Part shown: piece after piece, positions 1 to 15,400 of the stretch
Layout of the letters: every line of letters begins with the position of its first letter
Position numbering within the stretch: position 1 is the stretch's first letter
Made by a program: the position numbers and the translations under genes
The notes under the pieces: model-generated
Told to the model about the DNA's origin: nothing
Seen by the model: only the letters and a program-made list of their open reading frames with translations
The model's database searches: none
Assembly: GCA_026413225.1 (NCBI GenBank)
Contig: CM048552.1
Span: 22,061,001-22,125,000 of the forward strand
Length of the DNA stretch: 64,000 bases
Reading direction: 5' to 3'
DNA from: Otis tarda
Lineage: Eukaryota > Chordata > Aves > Otidiformes > Otididae

Positions 1-3000
1 ACTTCTGTGTTGAAAAGCATTTAAAGAACATTTAAAGAAGCACTGTCAGTATTTCTGATATTTTCAACACGATTTTAATGTTTGAAACAACCTGCCAAGT
101 ATTTCAGTTAATTTCTTCTGAATATCCTTTTAATTGTTAATAAAATCAAGATCACAAAAAGGACACAAATTATCAAGATCTCTTTGTTCTCTAGATTGCC
201 ACTAGCTCATTTCCCGCTCCACCTTTCATCAGTTTTTTTAGTCTTTCCAAGCTCAGTTTCTATTCTTTTCCAGCATGTCTCAAGGATATATTTCTCATGA
301 CTGAAGGATGCAGAGGCTGATGCTGCTTTCCATATACAGGTTAAAAAAAAAAAAAAACCAGCATCAAGCAGAGGGTTACAGGCCTTTTAGCTCCTATAAG
401 AATGATTGTCAGAAGCTCTGTTAGAGATCAGTTAAGTCTTGAAATGAAGTGGAAAGTACCTGTTGTGTGCAGGGTCTAGAAGTGGAAGAACGTTGCCAAG
501 AATTTCTGCTCTGAGAAAAGGTTAGTTGCTGATTTGTGGGACATGTTGGGACTGCAATTTCATTTTATGAACTGACTAACTCTTCTCAATCACAGCAGCT
601 TTTAGTGTATTCTTGCCTCGTACTTCCTGTCTGAGGAACCAGAAGGTAGACTCGTATGTCTGGAAGAGACTGGGACACACAAGCTGGATCTGTCTGGTTG
701 ATACAGTGGATTTGGTTTGTGGTCTAACAGTAAGAAGGTGGTGAAACCAAGAAAATTAGCTTGACCAACTTTATATGTATACAGAGTTAAAACCAAGAAC
801 TTTAGGGATGAAATAAGGGCTGAAAATGTAAAAGCAAGCTTTAGTCAAGAGAAAGGAATGAGGGCACAGGCTTTAGACAGTAAGAAGTTTTATACATTTT
901 TTTACCATGCCCAATTAGGTAAGATTGCAGGACAGTGATAAAGAAGAGTTGTCAAGGAGAAGCAAAAACTTGCCTAAGAAGTGAAACAGAAAGGACACTG
1001 ACCTGAAACCTACAGTTACCTCCAATGTGCTCCTCTTTACAGGAAACCAAGGCAGGGAGCCCTGAGCAAGCTCCAGGGACTGGTATTCTTAGGCTGATGA
1101 AGAGCACTGATCCTGCTCAGCCTCCTCCCACAGAAAAGGGGTAAACTAAAACTATGGAGCTTGCTAGAGAGACAGTGCTGGAGCTCACTTTGACTTGGAG
1201 AGCTGAAGAGTCCGTAGGCTTATCACTGGGGGCTCTGCATGAACTTGGGTCCTGCTGGAGTAATTTCATTCAGAGTCAGTATGCAGGGGAGAAAAACGCC
1301 ATCCTGAGACTAGAAGGACTTCTAACCTTCTTCGATAAGTAATACACTGCTCAGACTAAACTACAACTTGTGCTGATTTTACAAAAGTTTAACCAACCTG
1401 ATAAACAAAACACTAGAGCTAGGATTTCTGCGAAGTTGGCGGGGAGAGGGGATTGTGATAGTGCGCAAGGGAAAGACAACTGAATATGAAGATCACAGAA
1501 ATGAAAGCAGTCACTTATAACATGAATGAAATCAGCTACAGATAGCAAAGGAAGACTACAAGCTACAGGCATGGAAGTGAGAAACTGCAAGCTTCCCTCA
1601 ATGTCAGAATTACTACATTTGATAAACTAAGAAGATAGCAAGAGGTCTCCCTTTCCTTGAGGGCACATAACTGATGACACCAGAGGCAGGAACAGAGATT
1701 GCTGGCTGAGCTCTTCTTTAATACATCTGACCAGATGCAAAGAAAGAAACAACAAATACTGCTGTACTGGATCAGTCCTAAAGGAAGTCAGAGCCTAAGC
1801 TCTGAGACCAGGGGAAAGAGAGGAGTCTAACTGCCTGACCTCGCAGGCAATTTACCAAATCAGAACCTATAAGTGGGCTAATTCTTATGTAATTGCATCC
1901 ATAAGCATATTCTCCCAAGCAGCTGACACACATGCCTCACTGATGCCTTTGTTCGTCTGTGACATTATTCACGCTGTGCAGTTTGATACCTGTTTGGGTG
2001 AGCAGCCTGCCTGCATGCTAACCTAAAGATATTTGTAAAATCAGGGAAGGTGAAGACTCAGTATAATGTAGGATTAAGGAATATGTTGGGCAATGATGTT
2101 ATTTGAAGCATATTTACATATACTTGTGTATTTTTGTAAGGTGTTTTGTTTTTCTTAAACTCTGTGATGACATCTATGAAGAGCATGGTACTCAATTATC
2201 CTGGCATGCAGCACAGTGACCTGAAGCTTTGCTCACTGAACAGTATGAGATTCACCCATTTTAAGGCCAAAATAAATCACAGTAATTATACAGCCTGAAC
2301 TCCTGTATGATTGCAGAAATGGAAGAATCAGGGCCAACAAGATCTGCTTTTGGCCCAGGTCAGACAAAACATTCAAATGCTGTTACTGACCTTACCCTGC
2401 CATCCTTGTTCTTTTCCATTCAGTTATTTTTATCCTTTTTTCGAGCTTTCTCATCTCCCGTGAAAAAAAACGAAAAAACTCAGCATACAAGCCACACAGA
2501 GGGAGCCAACATAATTGCAAAGGGAGAGAGTGGAAAAAGGGCAGTGTAAAGAATGAGAGATACCAAAGAAAAGGACTCAAGGAGACTTTACTCCCTCAAG
2601 TAAAAAATCTCTGTTATTACCATCTGTCTTCATCCCTGAAGTTCTTTACTGCAATGTAGGTGACTGCTATCAAGCCCAAGGAAGTATAAATTACAATTTA
2701 TCTTTTGGAATTTAAATAGTAGCAGCTAAATAAATTTTATTTTACTGTTTTCAGAACTAAGCCCCTTTTCTTGGAAGAATATCCGTGCTCTCACTAAAAG
2801 CTTCTCTTAAGACTGTTTCCTACAGTCCCTTTCACCCTTTAGCACACAACAGGAAGAGACATAAAAATTGTTCCCTACAATTCAAGAAATCGAAGGATGC
2901 TGAAATCTAACCTGTGAACAACCTTTCCACTTTCACGGCTAAATGTTACAACTACCCTTTATTTCTTGACAGCTTGCATTCTTGGGTCCCCGGTGTAAAT

Positions 3001-5195
3001 TCTTTGGAAATCCGAGATGCAGGGCTTTCAGCTGTACACTGAAGGCTGTAAATATCAGGCACAATTTCCTTTTATTTTAATGAGTGGGTTGTCATGGAAA
3101 CTTTGCAGTGGACTCTGGGCTTCATACTCAAAACTCTGGAGGTTTCTGGCAGTTCCCTGATGGGTCCTGTCAACTGCTCGTTTCACAGGAAGTGATAATA
3201 AAAATTCACTTTCCTGTTCAGTGAACCTTGAATGAACTGAAGGAGAACAACCTCAAATCCACTTGCTTCCTCTCACTCTAAATTTCATATGCATGACTGA
3301 TAGCATGCTATTTAACCCTTTGACTAACTTTATAAACAGCTGAGATTAGTAACAGTTGAAAACTCTCTATTATTAAATGATCTTGAAAGTCATTTGATTT
3401 TTACATGAAACAGGTACAAAAAGCTGCCTTCTTAAAAATTTATAAATGCTGACCTCTAAGTGAATTTGGAGAGTTAAAAGGTAAAGGACAAAGACTCTAC
3501 AGTTTTAATCAGAACACTTTTTTCTTCCCAGATTTATTTCCTGAGTTTAAAAAGTTTCAAAGTAATGAGAGAATGAGGTTATTTTCCTGTTTTCTGATTT
3601 TTAATATATTTTACTCTGTAAATGTCTTACATAGATATGCCACATTAGTGAGAGAAAGACAATTAAAAGGCCTAAGCATCCTTTCCCAGTCCACAGTGAG
3701 GTGTTTTTCAGCAAGATTCATATATCCAGAAAGTCCTCTTGCTGCACAATCTCTCACTGTTTTGAAACCATCTTTTGATAACTATTCCCTCAAAGCTTCT
3801 ACTTATACCATTGAGGAAAGATTCCTGAACATGATCACCAAAATGCCTGGAGTTAATCGAGCACCTATGCTGCTGTTCATCCCTTTTCTCTTGTTTTTCG
3901 TATTTATCAGTTTCAGAGCTGTCACATTTCAATGCAGTGACCCAAATACTGTATATTACGCTAAATTAGCCCTCCCGCAGCCGACTGTAAATGTGTCTGC
4001 AAGGGAAAGCAAAGAACTGTTTGAAACAGGTGCTATTTAGTGTTTGCTGGCTTGCGTTATTGAGTTTCAGTAACAACTTCAGGAAGATTTTGCAACTCCA
4101 GCAGCTCTGGCTTGTGTCCAGCCTCCCTGGACAGTGAGTGACTCCAGCACGTAGCACAATATCTGCTGTGCCCTCATTGCTATCAGTCAGGTCTCCACTT
4201 TGCTGCACGGTCAGCCTCTTAATCTTACCGTTTTACCCAAATGTTAGGAGGAAAAAATCTGAAGCACAACAAATCTGCAAGCAAACAAACAAAATCCTCC
4301 AATTTTTCTGGCTGCCAATCCACCAGTATAATAAACAAGAGAGAAAGTAGAATCTCTCACTCATTGCTGTAAATTCACATAATATTACTTAATCCAGCTG
4401 AGAAGCACAACAGTTAGAAACTTCAGCTTCAACTCTTCAGAAGAGATCAGATGGAAAAAGGAGGGAGGAAAATGAAGAGGTATTACTTGTCACTGACAAC
4501 TCACAGAGCAATGCTTACAGGTCATGTTCAAACAGGTAAAACACTAAATGGGCTCAGATTTAGTACTTCCTTTCACCTGTCCATTTACATAAGAGAACAG
4601 GATGACCACATTCGTATACACTTAAATGAAGTCTATGTAAAAAGAAATATATTTACACACATTATTTTAAAGAACTCTGTTTTCAGAGAGATACGGTAGA
4701 TTTACTACCAGAAAAACTGCTGCCTTGACTATTCCTGAAATTTCTACAAGGGATATTGTTACTTCTATATGAAACTCCTTATGATAGCTGGGACCTGCTT
4801 GAAAAACTAAAGCATGCTGTCTAGTGAGCAACACTGACCACGACTTGAACAGTTCAATATCCTGATCCGTATTTCAATACTTACCTCTTGAAAAGGGGAA
4901 GTTTCACAAAAAAAAAAAGATTTTTTTAGGCAGATTAACTGGAAGAAAAAATGTAGAAACACGAAAATGTGAGTTAAACATCCTGGTGTGGAGGTGCAGC
5001 AGAAGCCTCTAGCCTCAGTGAAAGCCACTGTTCAGATGACTGAAGAGCAGTGGGCATTACAAGATCCAGTGGAGGGAAGCTTAAGTAAGATGCAATCAAT
5101 AGGAATAAGATACAAATATCTGATATGAAGAATTCACTAGTAGATCTGGTGCATTTTTCTCTACTAGAATTTTAAAAATCAAGAAGGCATGTCAT
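1..5195. other. AT-rich noncoding DNA, no gene seen
   Basis: No recognisable exon, RNA gene or younger repeat was found. A 15-base A run lies at 343-357. The longest open frame, 3573-4040 on the plus strand (155 codons), has a hydrophobic stretch near residues 95-112 but resembles no family I know and has the base composition of its surroundings, so I do not call it a gene. Around 1765-1785 a short phrase resembles the old amniote repeat seen at 54.6 and 60.0 kb, but it is too short to call. Confidence 0.6.
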
Positions 5196-5199
5196 TCCA

Positions 5200-5325
5200 A
5201 AAGGTATTTGCTGGATAATCCACAACTACTATTCTTGAAGGCAGATCCAGAGGAAATGCTATGGTCTTATATGGGAAGCATGACTAGATGATGAAATGGT
5301 CTCTTCTGATGTTAAAGGCCAAAAA
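5200..5325 (+). mobile_element. Possible old CR1 LINE 3' tail
   Basis: The end of this segment reads as a decayed CR1 3' terminus: GACTAGATGATG, then GGTCTCTTCTGATGTTAAAGG. CR1 tails typically read GACTAGATGA followed by a GGTC(C/T)CTTC pyrimidine block. The ATTCTATG terminal repeats are missing and nothing upstream is recognisable, so this is a weak call based on about 45 bases of similarity. Confidence 0.3.
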
Positions 5326-8300
5326 AGTGATTATCACAGTGTGAACAGCAAAACTTTCAAATCCCTTCTCCAGTTCCACAGCATCACCTTGAAGAAAAAA
5401 AAAGTCATGCTGAAGTGCCCAGTAAACTGCTGGATTAAGCTTCGCTGTTATCACTGTCCTTGAGTAAGTGCAGTGTCTCCACATCCAGCTTTTGCGGTAG
5501 TGCTGTTATGTTTTTGTCTGTACTATGGTCTCAAAATATATTCATACTCAACTGACTTCAGTTCAGGTGCAGTGACACCCCACAGCACTGTGTTTCTCCT
5601 GCTGCATGCAGACCTTTCCTAGATAAATTGTAGAAATTGCTCCAGTGCCTCACTTTGCCTAGGAAGAGTATAATAGCATGTAATTGGAAAATACCCAAAA
5701 GTGCAAAAATAAATTTATTCACATATTTCACACGATAAATATGCACACAGTTTAACATTCCTGCTTAGGATTTCCATACTTGACCACTGGCTGAGATTCT
5801 TTTCACTTGGAAAAATATTGAAATAATGACCAGCTGCACTGAGTGAATAGTTTCTGGTTTCAGATACTCTTTTTACAGGACACTAGCATTTTAGTGTTTG
5901 TGTTCTCCATTTGACAGTGCAGTCCTTTCTTCATGTTAAACTACTTTGTGATGGAGCAGGAATTTACATTTTGTCTTTACACACTGTGAGTATTCCCATT
6001 GACTTCAAGTGGCCTTGAAGTCAACAAAGCTGTCATGTACATAAATTATCACAGTGTCAGTCAGACCTTCAAACAGCAACCATCCCATCTAGCTAATTCT
6101 GCAGAAGAATTCAGTCATTTACATACGGCTCTTTTGAACCCACAGATCCCATACTTTCAGCCAGAGGTTTGAAGAGAGGTGAGGATGGAAAGTAAACCAT
6201 TACACGTGTCATTAGGGTCCACTGTGAAATTCAGCCTACTTTCTGTCTCTTCTAATGGACAGCATTTTAATGAAGTTATTAGTAAGCTTTAAGATTGTTG
6301 AAACTAGGATCACCAGTATAATAAAACAGCATGGGAAGTGTAGGAAGCATGATTCTTTACTATTTCCTATTATACATCTCAGACACTTGTCCTTCAAACA
6401 GTGTTTATGTGGTAGTTTTATAATCTCATTATACTTTTATTACATGCATGAAAACAAAACAATTGCTAAGGCAACATACTGAGACTATTTATAGTGTTTC
6501 ACACATGCAAACAGGTTGGCAAACAACAGGAAGAATATTGACATTAAATTACCTCATCTGAAGAAAAAAACAAGCACATGAAGAAGTGAAAAAACTACAT
6601 TGCTAAAGTTTGCTTGATGCTACATGTCTCTGCCAGTTATCATTGAAATGGCTTTATTTTGTACATAAATAAATGCAATATGTATGGTTTAAAAATTGTT
6701 GCAAAAGCCTAATCTTATTTTTAATATTTACAGCATAATTGAAAGAAGGACAGGTTGCTGAATTCACATAAGGTGAGGCAAAACTATTTCATTATGGAAA
6801 AGGGCACTGTAACAGTAATATATAAAAATCAAGACAGGCAGAAGACAAGTTATAGTAAATCATTCTGACACTGTAGTTAACATCACTCTGAAGAAGTATG
6901 TGATGAAGCCTGGCAAAATAAAGTAAAATGTGTATTTATGCTAATTCACATGTAAGTCTTTCAAGCAAGTGAAAAGAAAAAAATCTGACATAGCAAGTTG
7001 ATGGGTAATTGGCATATTGTAAACTGGAGGCTACAAAGTGGCTTCTTAGGTTAAGTCACCTACTAGATGAATCATTTATCTCTTTGGCTAGATGACAGCA
7101 GGGAATAAAAATCTATCTTGCCACACATATGTGTAAAATGTGCATTACTAGGTAATCTGATTAGGTGCAATTTGTACAGCATCTTTTGGACAAAGATTTC
7201 ACACTGATGAAATCTGAAAAATAATTGAAAAAGCTGCCCAATTGCAAAAAATACATTTTATTTATAAAATGTGGATGCTTTGAAATGGGAATGGATAGCT
7301 TGGATATGATCCAACAGGATTTCTGATCCTGAGTTTTCACATTTTGAAACCTACACCATCTTACAAACTAGCAAAAATAGACAGAAATCAGGCAGAAATG
7401 CATTATGTGATTCATGTACCGTGGCCTATATATAAAATATATTTTGGGCTAGTTTTTAGACAAGCATGAAAAACTGCTTTAGTTAAACTAAGGACTTTTG
7501 CTTTTACAGCTGTATAGAAATTTAGAAAAATAAGGAAACAGACCTTGAGTTCTTTATGTATGTGTTTTAAGCTACAATTATTCAACTCTACCAAATTCAC
7601 ACTGCATTAGAATTTACACTGCATGACAACTGCTACCTTAGAAGAATGGCTGAGGATGTTTTATATGGCCTGAATGATTTAAATAACATAGATGAATGGA
7701 AAGGCTTGTGCTGCTTCTTTGCTGTGTCACAGCTGAACACAAACCTCTACACTTCATATCCAGGCATGGAAGCTCATCTTCAGTAGTAATTTAAACACAA
7801 ATACCCCTACCAGAAATTAAGGCAAATCCTGCTCTGAAATGTGTGTTGCTGGCATTTGCCATGTTGCTGGCTGATAACTGACTTTCACTAAAACTTACAC
7901 TGCTTTAACGTTGCCAGTTTTGCAGTAGCCGGATTGGAAGTGCAAGAAGTTCCCGACACACATCCCCATCCCAGCTGCTCCTGCCTGTGCCCTCATACCA
8001 CCTCCAGGCACAGCAGAGCTGACACAACTCTTTGCAGGGCCACACTGTCATCAAGATCGCTGAACTTATGCCGCTTGAAAACAAGGGGTTTATTCCTTTG
8101 TGGTATTTTTGACCTGCATTGGTTCATTGTTTCATCCGAGAGCCCAACGTCATCAAAGCTTGTGTTGGCTGAGGGGATGAAGGGGTTGGGAATGCTTTAA
8201 ACTGTCATTGTCACTGGAGCTGACACGCTGTGAAGCTACAGCTTGAGGAGAGCAGCGCATGGTATTTTCTTCCCACATGAAACCAATATACTACCACATT

Positions 8301-9387
8301 AATGATTCTGTATCTCCAACAATGCTACATTTTTGGCCATTGTAGTGAATGGGAATTGGATTTGCACTGCCCACAGCAAACATTTGGTAATAATCTGCAA
8401 AACAACAACAAGAAAAAAAAAACCCTCCTAATTTTAAAATGTTAACTGAAATGCACTGAAGACCTTTTCTTACAAGGAAAACAAAACATTTTATATAAAT
8501 CCTTTTTTTTTCCCCAAAGTTTCTTTTAAAAAATTCTATTTCAAATCAGCAGTGTATCACTGAAAGTGTCAATCATCCCGTTTCTTTATGATTGATAGGG
8601 ATCAAAAAGTGTACTATGCATTCCAGAAAGTAAACAGAGATTTAATTTTAATTTAAGGTACACAATCCTAATTTAAACTACTTTATTATATTCTAAGGAA
8701 GTAATGGAAAAACTGGTGTGGGAATCAACCAAAAAAAACCCCTGAAAGATAAGGATTTACTTAAGGTCAGTCAGAGTGGTTATTTGGAAAGTATGTCTTG
8801 TCAAAGCAGCATGATTTCTCAGCTGTTCATTTTGAGGAAAAATGCCTGTCAAAGATCTTTTTCATTCAGTTTTTTATTTCCATCTGCCTCTGAATTGCAT
8901 AGCATAAGCTGTCAGGAGCATTGGGGTTTAACTTTGTACTGAATAACACTTTTTTTTTATTTTTAAAGAGCTCTTTATGATATCAGCAAAATGCAGCACG
9001 TTGAACAGATTATGAGTTAGTTACAGGGAGATCTCAGTATGGGATCCCAGTTTAACGATCGTCAGTACCCTATGTTACTCAGCACTTCTGTTATTGACCA
9101 AGAATTAAACATAATATTGATTCTAACATATTTTGCAAGTCATTCAGAAACAACACAGATAATTAGTGGACCAAGCCAACCACATAAAGCATTCCTGTAC
9201 TGCCTGGTAAATTCACAGAATGCATTTAAGCACCACCAAACACAAAGTGAAAAATCTAGAAAGAGGCATGCTATACTTGCAAACTGAGTGGCTGTATCCT
9301 GGAAAGCTGAGATTCAGCTGGGTAATGCTGGATGAGAATTTTGATGTGTATTCTCAGTGGTTTGCATAACATTCTTCTGCCATGGCC

Positions 9388-9406
9388 AAAAAAAAAAAAA
9401 AAAAAA
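9388..9406. repeat. A19 homopolymer
   Basis: Nineteen consecutive A residues, read directly. No recognisable retroposed sequence precedes it, so it is treated as a simple repeat rather than a retrogene tail. Confidence 0.9.
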
Positions 9407-12400
9407 GACCTATTTATAAGACTGCATAGTCAGTTGAGGCTAGTACCAAAATGTGGCATGACATTTTCTTATTGCTATTATTTTAAAATGACATTGACAA
9501 ATCATCCAGAAAACAAGCCATAAAGATATTTAAAGAAGGAAATACCTTACTGTGAGAGACTGTAACAAGTCCATCTGTTTACTTTATTAAAAGGCAGACT
9601 GGAAGGGGATTTGAATGTGTTGCGTAAAAACCTTCTTGTGGAGAAATATACTGAGGAGTGTCTAATCCAGTAGAGAAAAACTGAAACCAGGCAAATTTAA
9701 ATAAGAATTTAGGAGCACTCTTCTAACATAGGCAGTGATAAGTAAATGAAGGAAACTACCCAGGTGCATTCTGTAGTTGTTGATGTCTCTGTATAATGCT
9801 TGACTCAAAAAAAACCAAGATATAGCTCAGCAACACCCGTGATTCAGCCCAGAGCATGCCCTGCTGGGTGGAATCTCTCCATCTGTCATGTATAAGTAAA
9901 ATACATGATCTAGTGTCTTCTTTTTGCTTTAAACTGTAAAAATGCCTGCTTTCAGCTCCTCGGGGCTTTTACAGGTCATCACCCAAGCACAAGGAAATCT
10001 ATTGTCCAGTGGTAACTGAACTGTTATTCTTAACATTGTTATCAGTGTTATTCTTAACAAGGTACAGATCTTAAATAATTTCTCACTATGAAGAAACATC
10101 TGCAGCCTTCTGTATTGGAGATCAAAGGTTGTTGGCAGACAGAAGAAAAGCACTGGTCCCTTCTCAGGCTTATATTTTCATTATTTTCTCTGATTTAGAA
10201 GACCTCTGCATATTATTCTTAACAGTGATGAAATTATGACTTCCTTTTGTCTTTAATAAAACTCTATAGTTTTGAACATTGGCATGATTTTCTCATGTAG
10301 TTTTCTAGAACAGACTCTTCCCTCCTTAGTGGGGATATTTTGCACTTATATACCTATCTCTACTCTGTACCTCCACAATATTAATATATTTTCTAATGAT
10401 TTTCCTAAAAAAAAAAAGGACACTATTTCTAGAAAATAATGTATCTGTCATATTTTATAATTTAAGGACGATATACTGTAAATGGTATAAATACACAAAT
10501 GTGTATTTTCAAACAGCTGTATTGCAAGCTGAGGCCTTTAACATTTGTGTTCTAGAAACAGACTGTCATTACAATACAGACAAATCATGCTCAAATTAGC
10601 CCCAGAAAGCCTTTGGGCCACAAAGTCATTACAGGCCTTGTGTATTACCACAGCTGGATTTGGGTTCATGTCTCTGGTCCTGGAATTTATCCCACAGAAT
10701 CTGTACAACACAGACTGTGAAGGGAGGGACATGAGCTGGGTGGGACAGCTAGCGCAAAGACTAAGATGGTCAGCAAGACATATTAGAGAGCATGAACAAT
10801 AAATTCTTCCTTGCCCCCAGACTTTGCGTGACTGGGCTTTCCACCTGACTGCTGTTTCTGAACATACATGCCCAAGCCTTTCCTCAGGAAGGGGTGACCA
10901 TCTCCCTTCTCTCTGCCAGCTGTCAGACGAGCAGCTGCTGGAGGTGGTACTCCTTGCCTCTCAAACTGCAAGGTTCGATGCCACCCACCACTCCAGAGGA
11001 AATTGTATCACTGCAGAGAGAAATATAAGATTTCAGATCGAATTCAGGAGCACAAAAGAGGATGACTAACTGCTCCTAATGCAGAATCCACTAGTCAGGG
11101 AAAGACTTCGGTCAAGAGGGCTCAACTAGAGGAACATATGTGTAGAAATACAAATGCTGGCGTGAAGTACAAGGTATTTTGTGCAGGCACTACAGTAAAA
11201 TCTTACCTCTGGGTTCTTGGACCTCCCAACACTTATGGCAATGAATTGGAGACTGCATATATCTTAAATTTATGTATTGTTATTATACCGGTGTCCCAAC
11301 TAGCCCATATCACTTTTTTCACGTGTATTGCTTATTTTCAGCTGCAGTCTAAGCCTGAGCTCTTTCCAAAATTTAGTTATACCTCACCACATTGTTCCAG
11401 TATGAATTCAGGCTGCGTGGGTAATGTGCATTGACAGAAAAGATTTCTGGCATTCTTGCCCACCTCATACTGTCAAAAAGGCAAATTGGATACATGAGAA
11501 TGGCCAGGACATGCCAAGGTCCATTCACACTTCAAATAAGCATACCACAGAGTGTCTGCAATGTCCGCAAGGCCCTCCCTTCCCCGTCTCTATTTTTTTT
11601 TTTGCTAGAAAGCAATGAGGAAAACAGATTTTGAAAATACCTGGAAGTGTGAATTCACACACTGGATAAATGTTTTTATAACCCTTTAAGCAAAGCAAAT
11701 TGACAGCTTACTCAAGAAGAAGCACTTCTAAACACAATGCACCACTAACTAGCTAAAACGTTAGCTTCTTTCCACAAATAAAGTGGTATCTCCTTGAGAA
11801 TTATATTCCAGAAAAATGCTGCAGCTGATGTTGTGCAAAAGTGACAAAATATTTTGCTTTGACAAAACCTTGAGAATATTTCATTTTATGTTTCAGAGAT
11901 TTATACTCATGGATTAATATTTTCAAGGACAAAAGGTCCCATTAGATGTCTTGCCTAACACACATCTTTGAATTGCAACTTCTTATTCTTGTACAATTTT
12001 CAACAATTTCTGTTCTACCTAACACTTATCTTTTACAGAGGCATCAAGTCTTGAGCTGAAGAACAACCAGGGATTTTATTTCATTTCTTTCATATTTTCT
12101 ATTTTGCTTTGAAAAACTTGTAACCAATTTCTTATCTTGTAACTTCAGTCATTTTTATGGACGTTTGGAATATTCAAAATACTTCAAAACAGACTGCACA
12201 GATTGCATACTTACTGAAATAGCTTATTTTTGAATTCTGTAAGGTTAGTGGCAAAGATGAAAACAGGACAAGCTATTTGCAAAATAAAAAATGTATAGAT
12301 ATGCTTAGAGAGTAGCTTTTACTTGGATTTGCAGTGTCCGCTCATGTTTGGGGTGTTCTGCTTCAGTTTTTTGTAGATGTTTAGATGAATACTGATAATT

Positions 12401-15400
12401 CATGAACAGGTTTATCAACCAGGCAGACCTTAATTCTATGGATGTGCAAAATTACTTCGCCCTTCAAATTCCCAGTTGCATGTACACACTGAAATCTTGC
12501 ATATGCCTGCCTTGGAGATATTTCAAACTAGGTGACACTACAAATTAGATCTCCTAATTGCTTAAAGAGCATTATTGCTGTGGGTGCAGACACTGAGTTT
12601 GCTTCCTTCAACTTTGCACCTTTACACAGTAAATTAGTCAAGGTTTCATGCACATGCTTGTCTTTGCCAAACGAGCATAAAACTTCATGTACATAAAACA
12701 AGAATGGGAGCTGAATAGCAACCAAATTAAAACTTGTGAACGGAATCCAGATCTTGAAGAAAACTGTGATGAAACTTCTACCGACCAGCAGTTAGAGTAG
12801 ATGCAGCTGAAGATTTTTTTAGCAGTTAAAATACATGAGCACAAACAATTTCAAGTTTCTCTTCAATTTTTCCTCTAGCTTTAATCTGCTGAGAAGCTCA
12901 AAAGCTTAATTGATGTGATAATATAATTCATATTTTTTTGTAGGTAAAGTTTTATACAACAAAGAAATGCTAATAATTTGAGAAATATTTTGGATAACTT
13001 CCTTACTGGTCTTAATTTCTGGCTTTAAATAGGACAATAAAGGAAAGGTTTAACAATAGCTGCTTTAATATGACTTAAATACTTCATGGACCTCATCCAG
13101 GATATGGAATGCAAGGAATTTCTGTACTGCCCTTCTAGTGTTCAGTGGAATGAATGAACAGAAAAATATTTACCAACAAAAATGCATAGTCACAATCCAC
13201 CAACATATTTTCATCAGTCTCTGCCTGCTAGTAGATTTTTATCTTCTGCATGACAGATTAATTTAGATTCAGAAAATAACTATTAATTACTTTCTTCCAT
13301 ATGTTAATATACGAACAGAATCAAATGGAGTTTTGTTTTCTCTATTTTTAGCACTAGTTTTCTGCACACTTTAGGTTTTTCTCACATTAAGGATGTTCTG
13401 AGGCTTCATAAAAAAAAAATAGTTTTCTAGAAAGTTGTTTCTATTTGTGCCTAGTAAATTATTTTGCCAATAATAACAAAACAAGGAGAGAGTGTGGTAA
13501 GAATTTAAAATAAATGTATCAGCACCTGTCTATCAAATCCTTCCTCACACTCAATATTGAAATCTTTCTTTTTAAGAAGAAATTAGAACAAGTAAATTAT
13601 TAATGAATAGTACATACGTGAATAATGGCCTAGAAATTATTCAAAACACTTTACAGCTTGACTGCAAAACAATGGATTAACTGTTTAATAAAATATCCAG
13701 TAATTCTCTAGCCACATTTTCTAAACAATCTAAAACACACATAAAGTTTTGCAGAGCAATACGTTTGAACCAGTTTATCCTTGAATGAGTTTGCAATGTT
13801 TAAACTGTACCTCAGGTTTAGCTAAAAGGAGAAGAGCATGTAGAAAAACAAAATAGCAATTTTAGCAAAAATGTTATGCTGAGAACACATTTGGTGGATC
13901 TGCAAATGAGCAAAGCAAAAATAAGCCTTGCGGATATGATTTGAAATTTCTTGTCCACTAGAATAAAAGTTTTACCAGATTCTTATTTACAACCATTACA
14001 GGATGCACAAAGAAAAAAAGAGAAGTGACCTCAAAGAGTTTCCCCCTAACATGTGATAGTACCACAAATTAACTGAAAATTTTTTCATGCTTTATTGCTC
14101 ACATTTGAGTTCAGCTGAAATTGTAATTGCAGTTCCTTTGGTAGGGAAACAAGGTTTAGGAAATTCAGATTGTTTTCACAGATTATGTTCAGGAGCCTAA
14201 ATATTGCATGGGTGTGTCTTAGTGAACATCTGCCCAGGACAATAGTTTGCTGTCCAGTTTAAAGAACAAGCAAAGCCTGCCATTGTTTATATCTAACTTT
14301 TTAACAATGGCCTTAAGTATTATGTTTGGAATATGAAAAATATAATCATATGGAAAGGATTAATATTTAACAATGTAAGATATTTTAATCACATATTCAT
14401 TGTTTTACACAGTGCTTGTTTTAATTAGATAATACAATTGAAGGAAGACACAAAAAGCATTATTTTTCAGATAATTCAGATGTAGAAGCATATGCATGCA
14501 CTATTATTTCAGTTGCATGAACAAGTCAGACAAGTGTATGCACAGACACAATGAATTATGCACATTTGCAGATATAATTATCCTGTCTGTATACCTGTTA
14601 AGGTAATTGCCTACATCCAAAAACTGGGGGTGCAACTGCATTTGCATTTTAAACATGCATACATATGGCTAAATAGTCACAAAATCAAGCTCAAAATCCT
14701 TAACCTATCATTTATGAGAAATGTTATTGTTTTAATCAAAATATGAAGAAATAGAGTAATGGAAGGCACATGGAAGTTCCGTTTACTAGATGTGTAAATC
14801 TTTGTAAGCCTGAAGAAACAGTCCTTAATAATCTTTACCAGTGCGAAAATAGTCTTAACCTTTGTGAAGCAGGCAAGCGTGCTTTTCCATTTTGTCCAGA
14901 CAAATATTATTTTCCATGCAATATTGCAGAGAGAGTTTTGGTCAGAATTAACCTTATGAGTTTCTCTCTTCATCTCCTGCTCCTACCACTGCAACATGTA
15001 TTTTTATTTGGATAAATAGTACCTGTGCTCAAGGACCAGTCTTATGCAGGTGTAAACTGCAACAGGATGGCTAATTGTGGCTGGTATACCTCTTTCCCTG
15101 GTTATAATGGGTAAGCCTTGGTTTTTGACATAGATCAAACCGGTTAATTACTTCTATTTTTCTTACTGCCACTGTTTTGTGTGAAAATTTTGCAAAGCCT
15201 AACAGAGACAATTATGCACTGCTTCTGCACTGTTAAAGTTAGGGGAATTCTGCCACTTTGCCTAGTGGAGATGAGAATGAGGTTCTAACCTTCTCTTTCC
15301 TAGAGGATTCGTCAACTAAATGTATCAATCCATTTACATGTCGTGAGATCAATGCGGTAAACAAAAGCATGGTAAAATAGCTAGAGCACTAATAGAAAAA

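Noticed and set aside
3573-4040. 155-codon plus-strand open frame with a hydrophobic segment
   Set aside because: No family resemblance, AT-driven composition, overlapping minus-strand frames and no promoter or splice context. Chance is the better explanation.
9388-9406. A19 as the tail of a processed pseudogene
   Set aside because: The preceding sequence does not resemble any gene, and no flanking duplication is visible.
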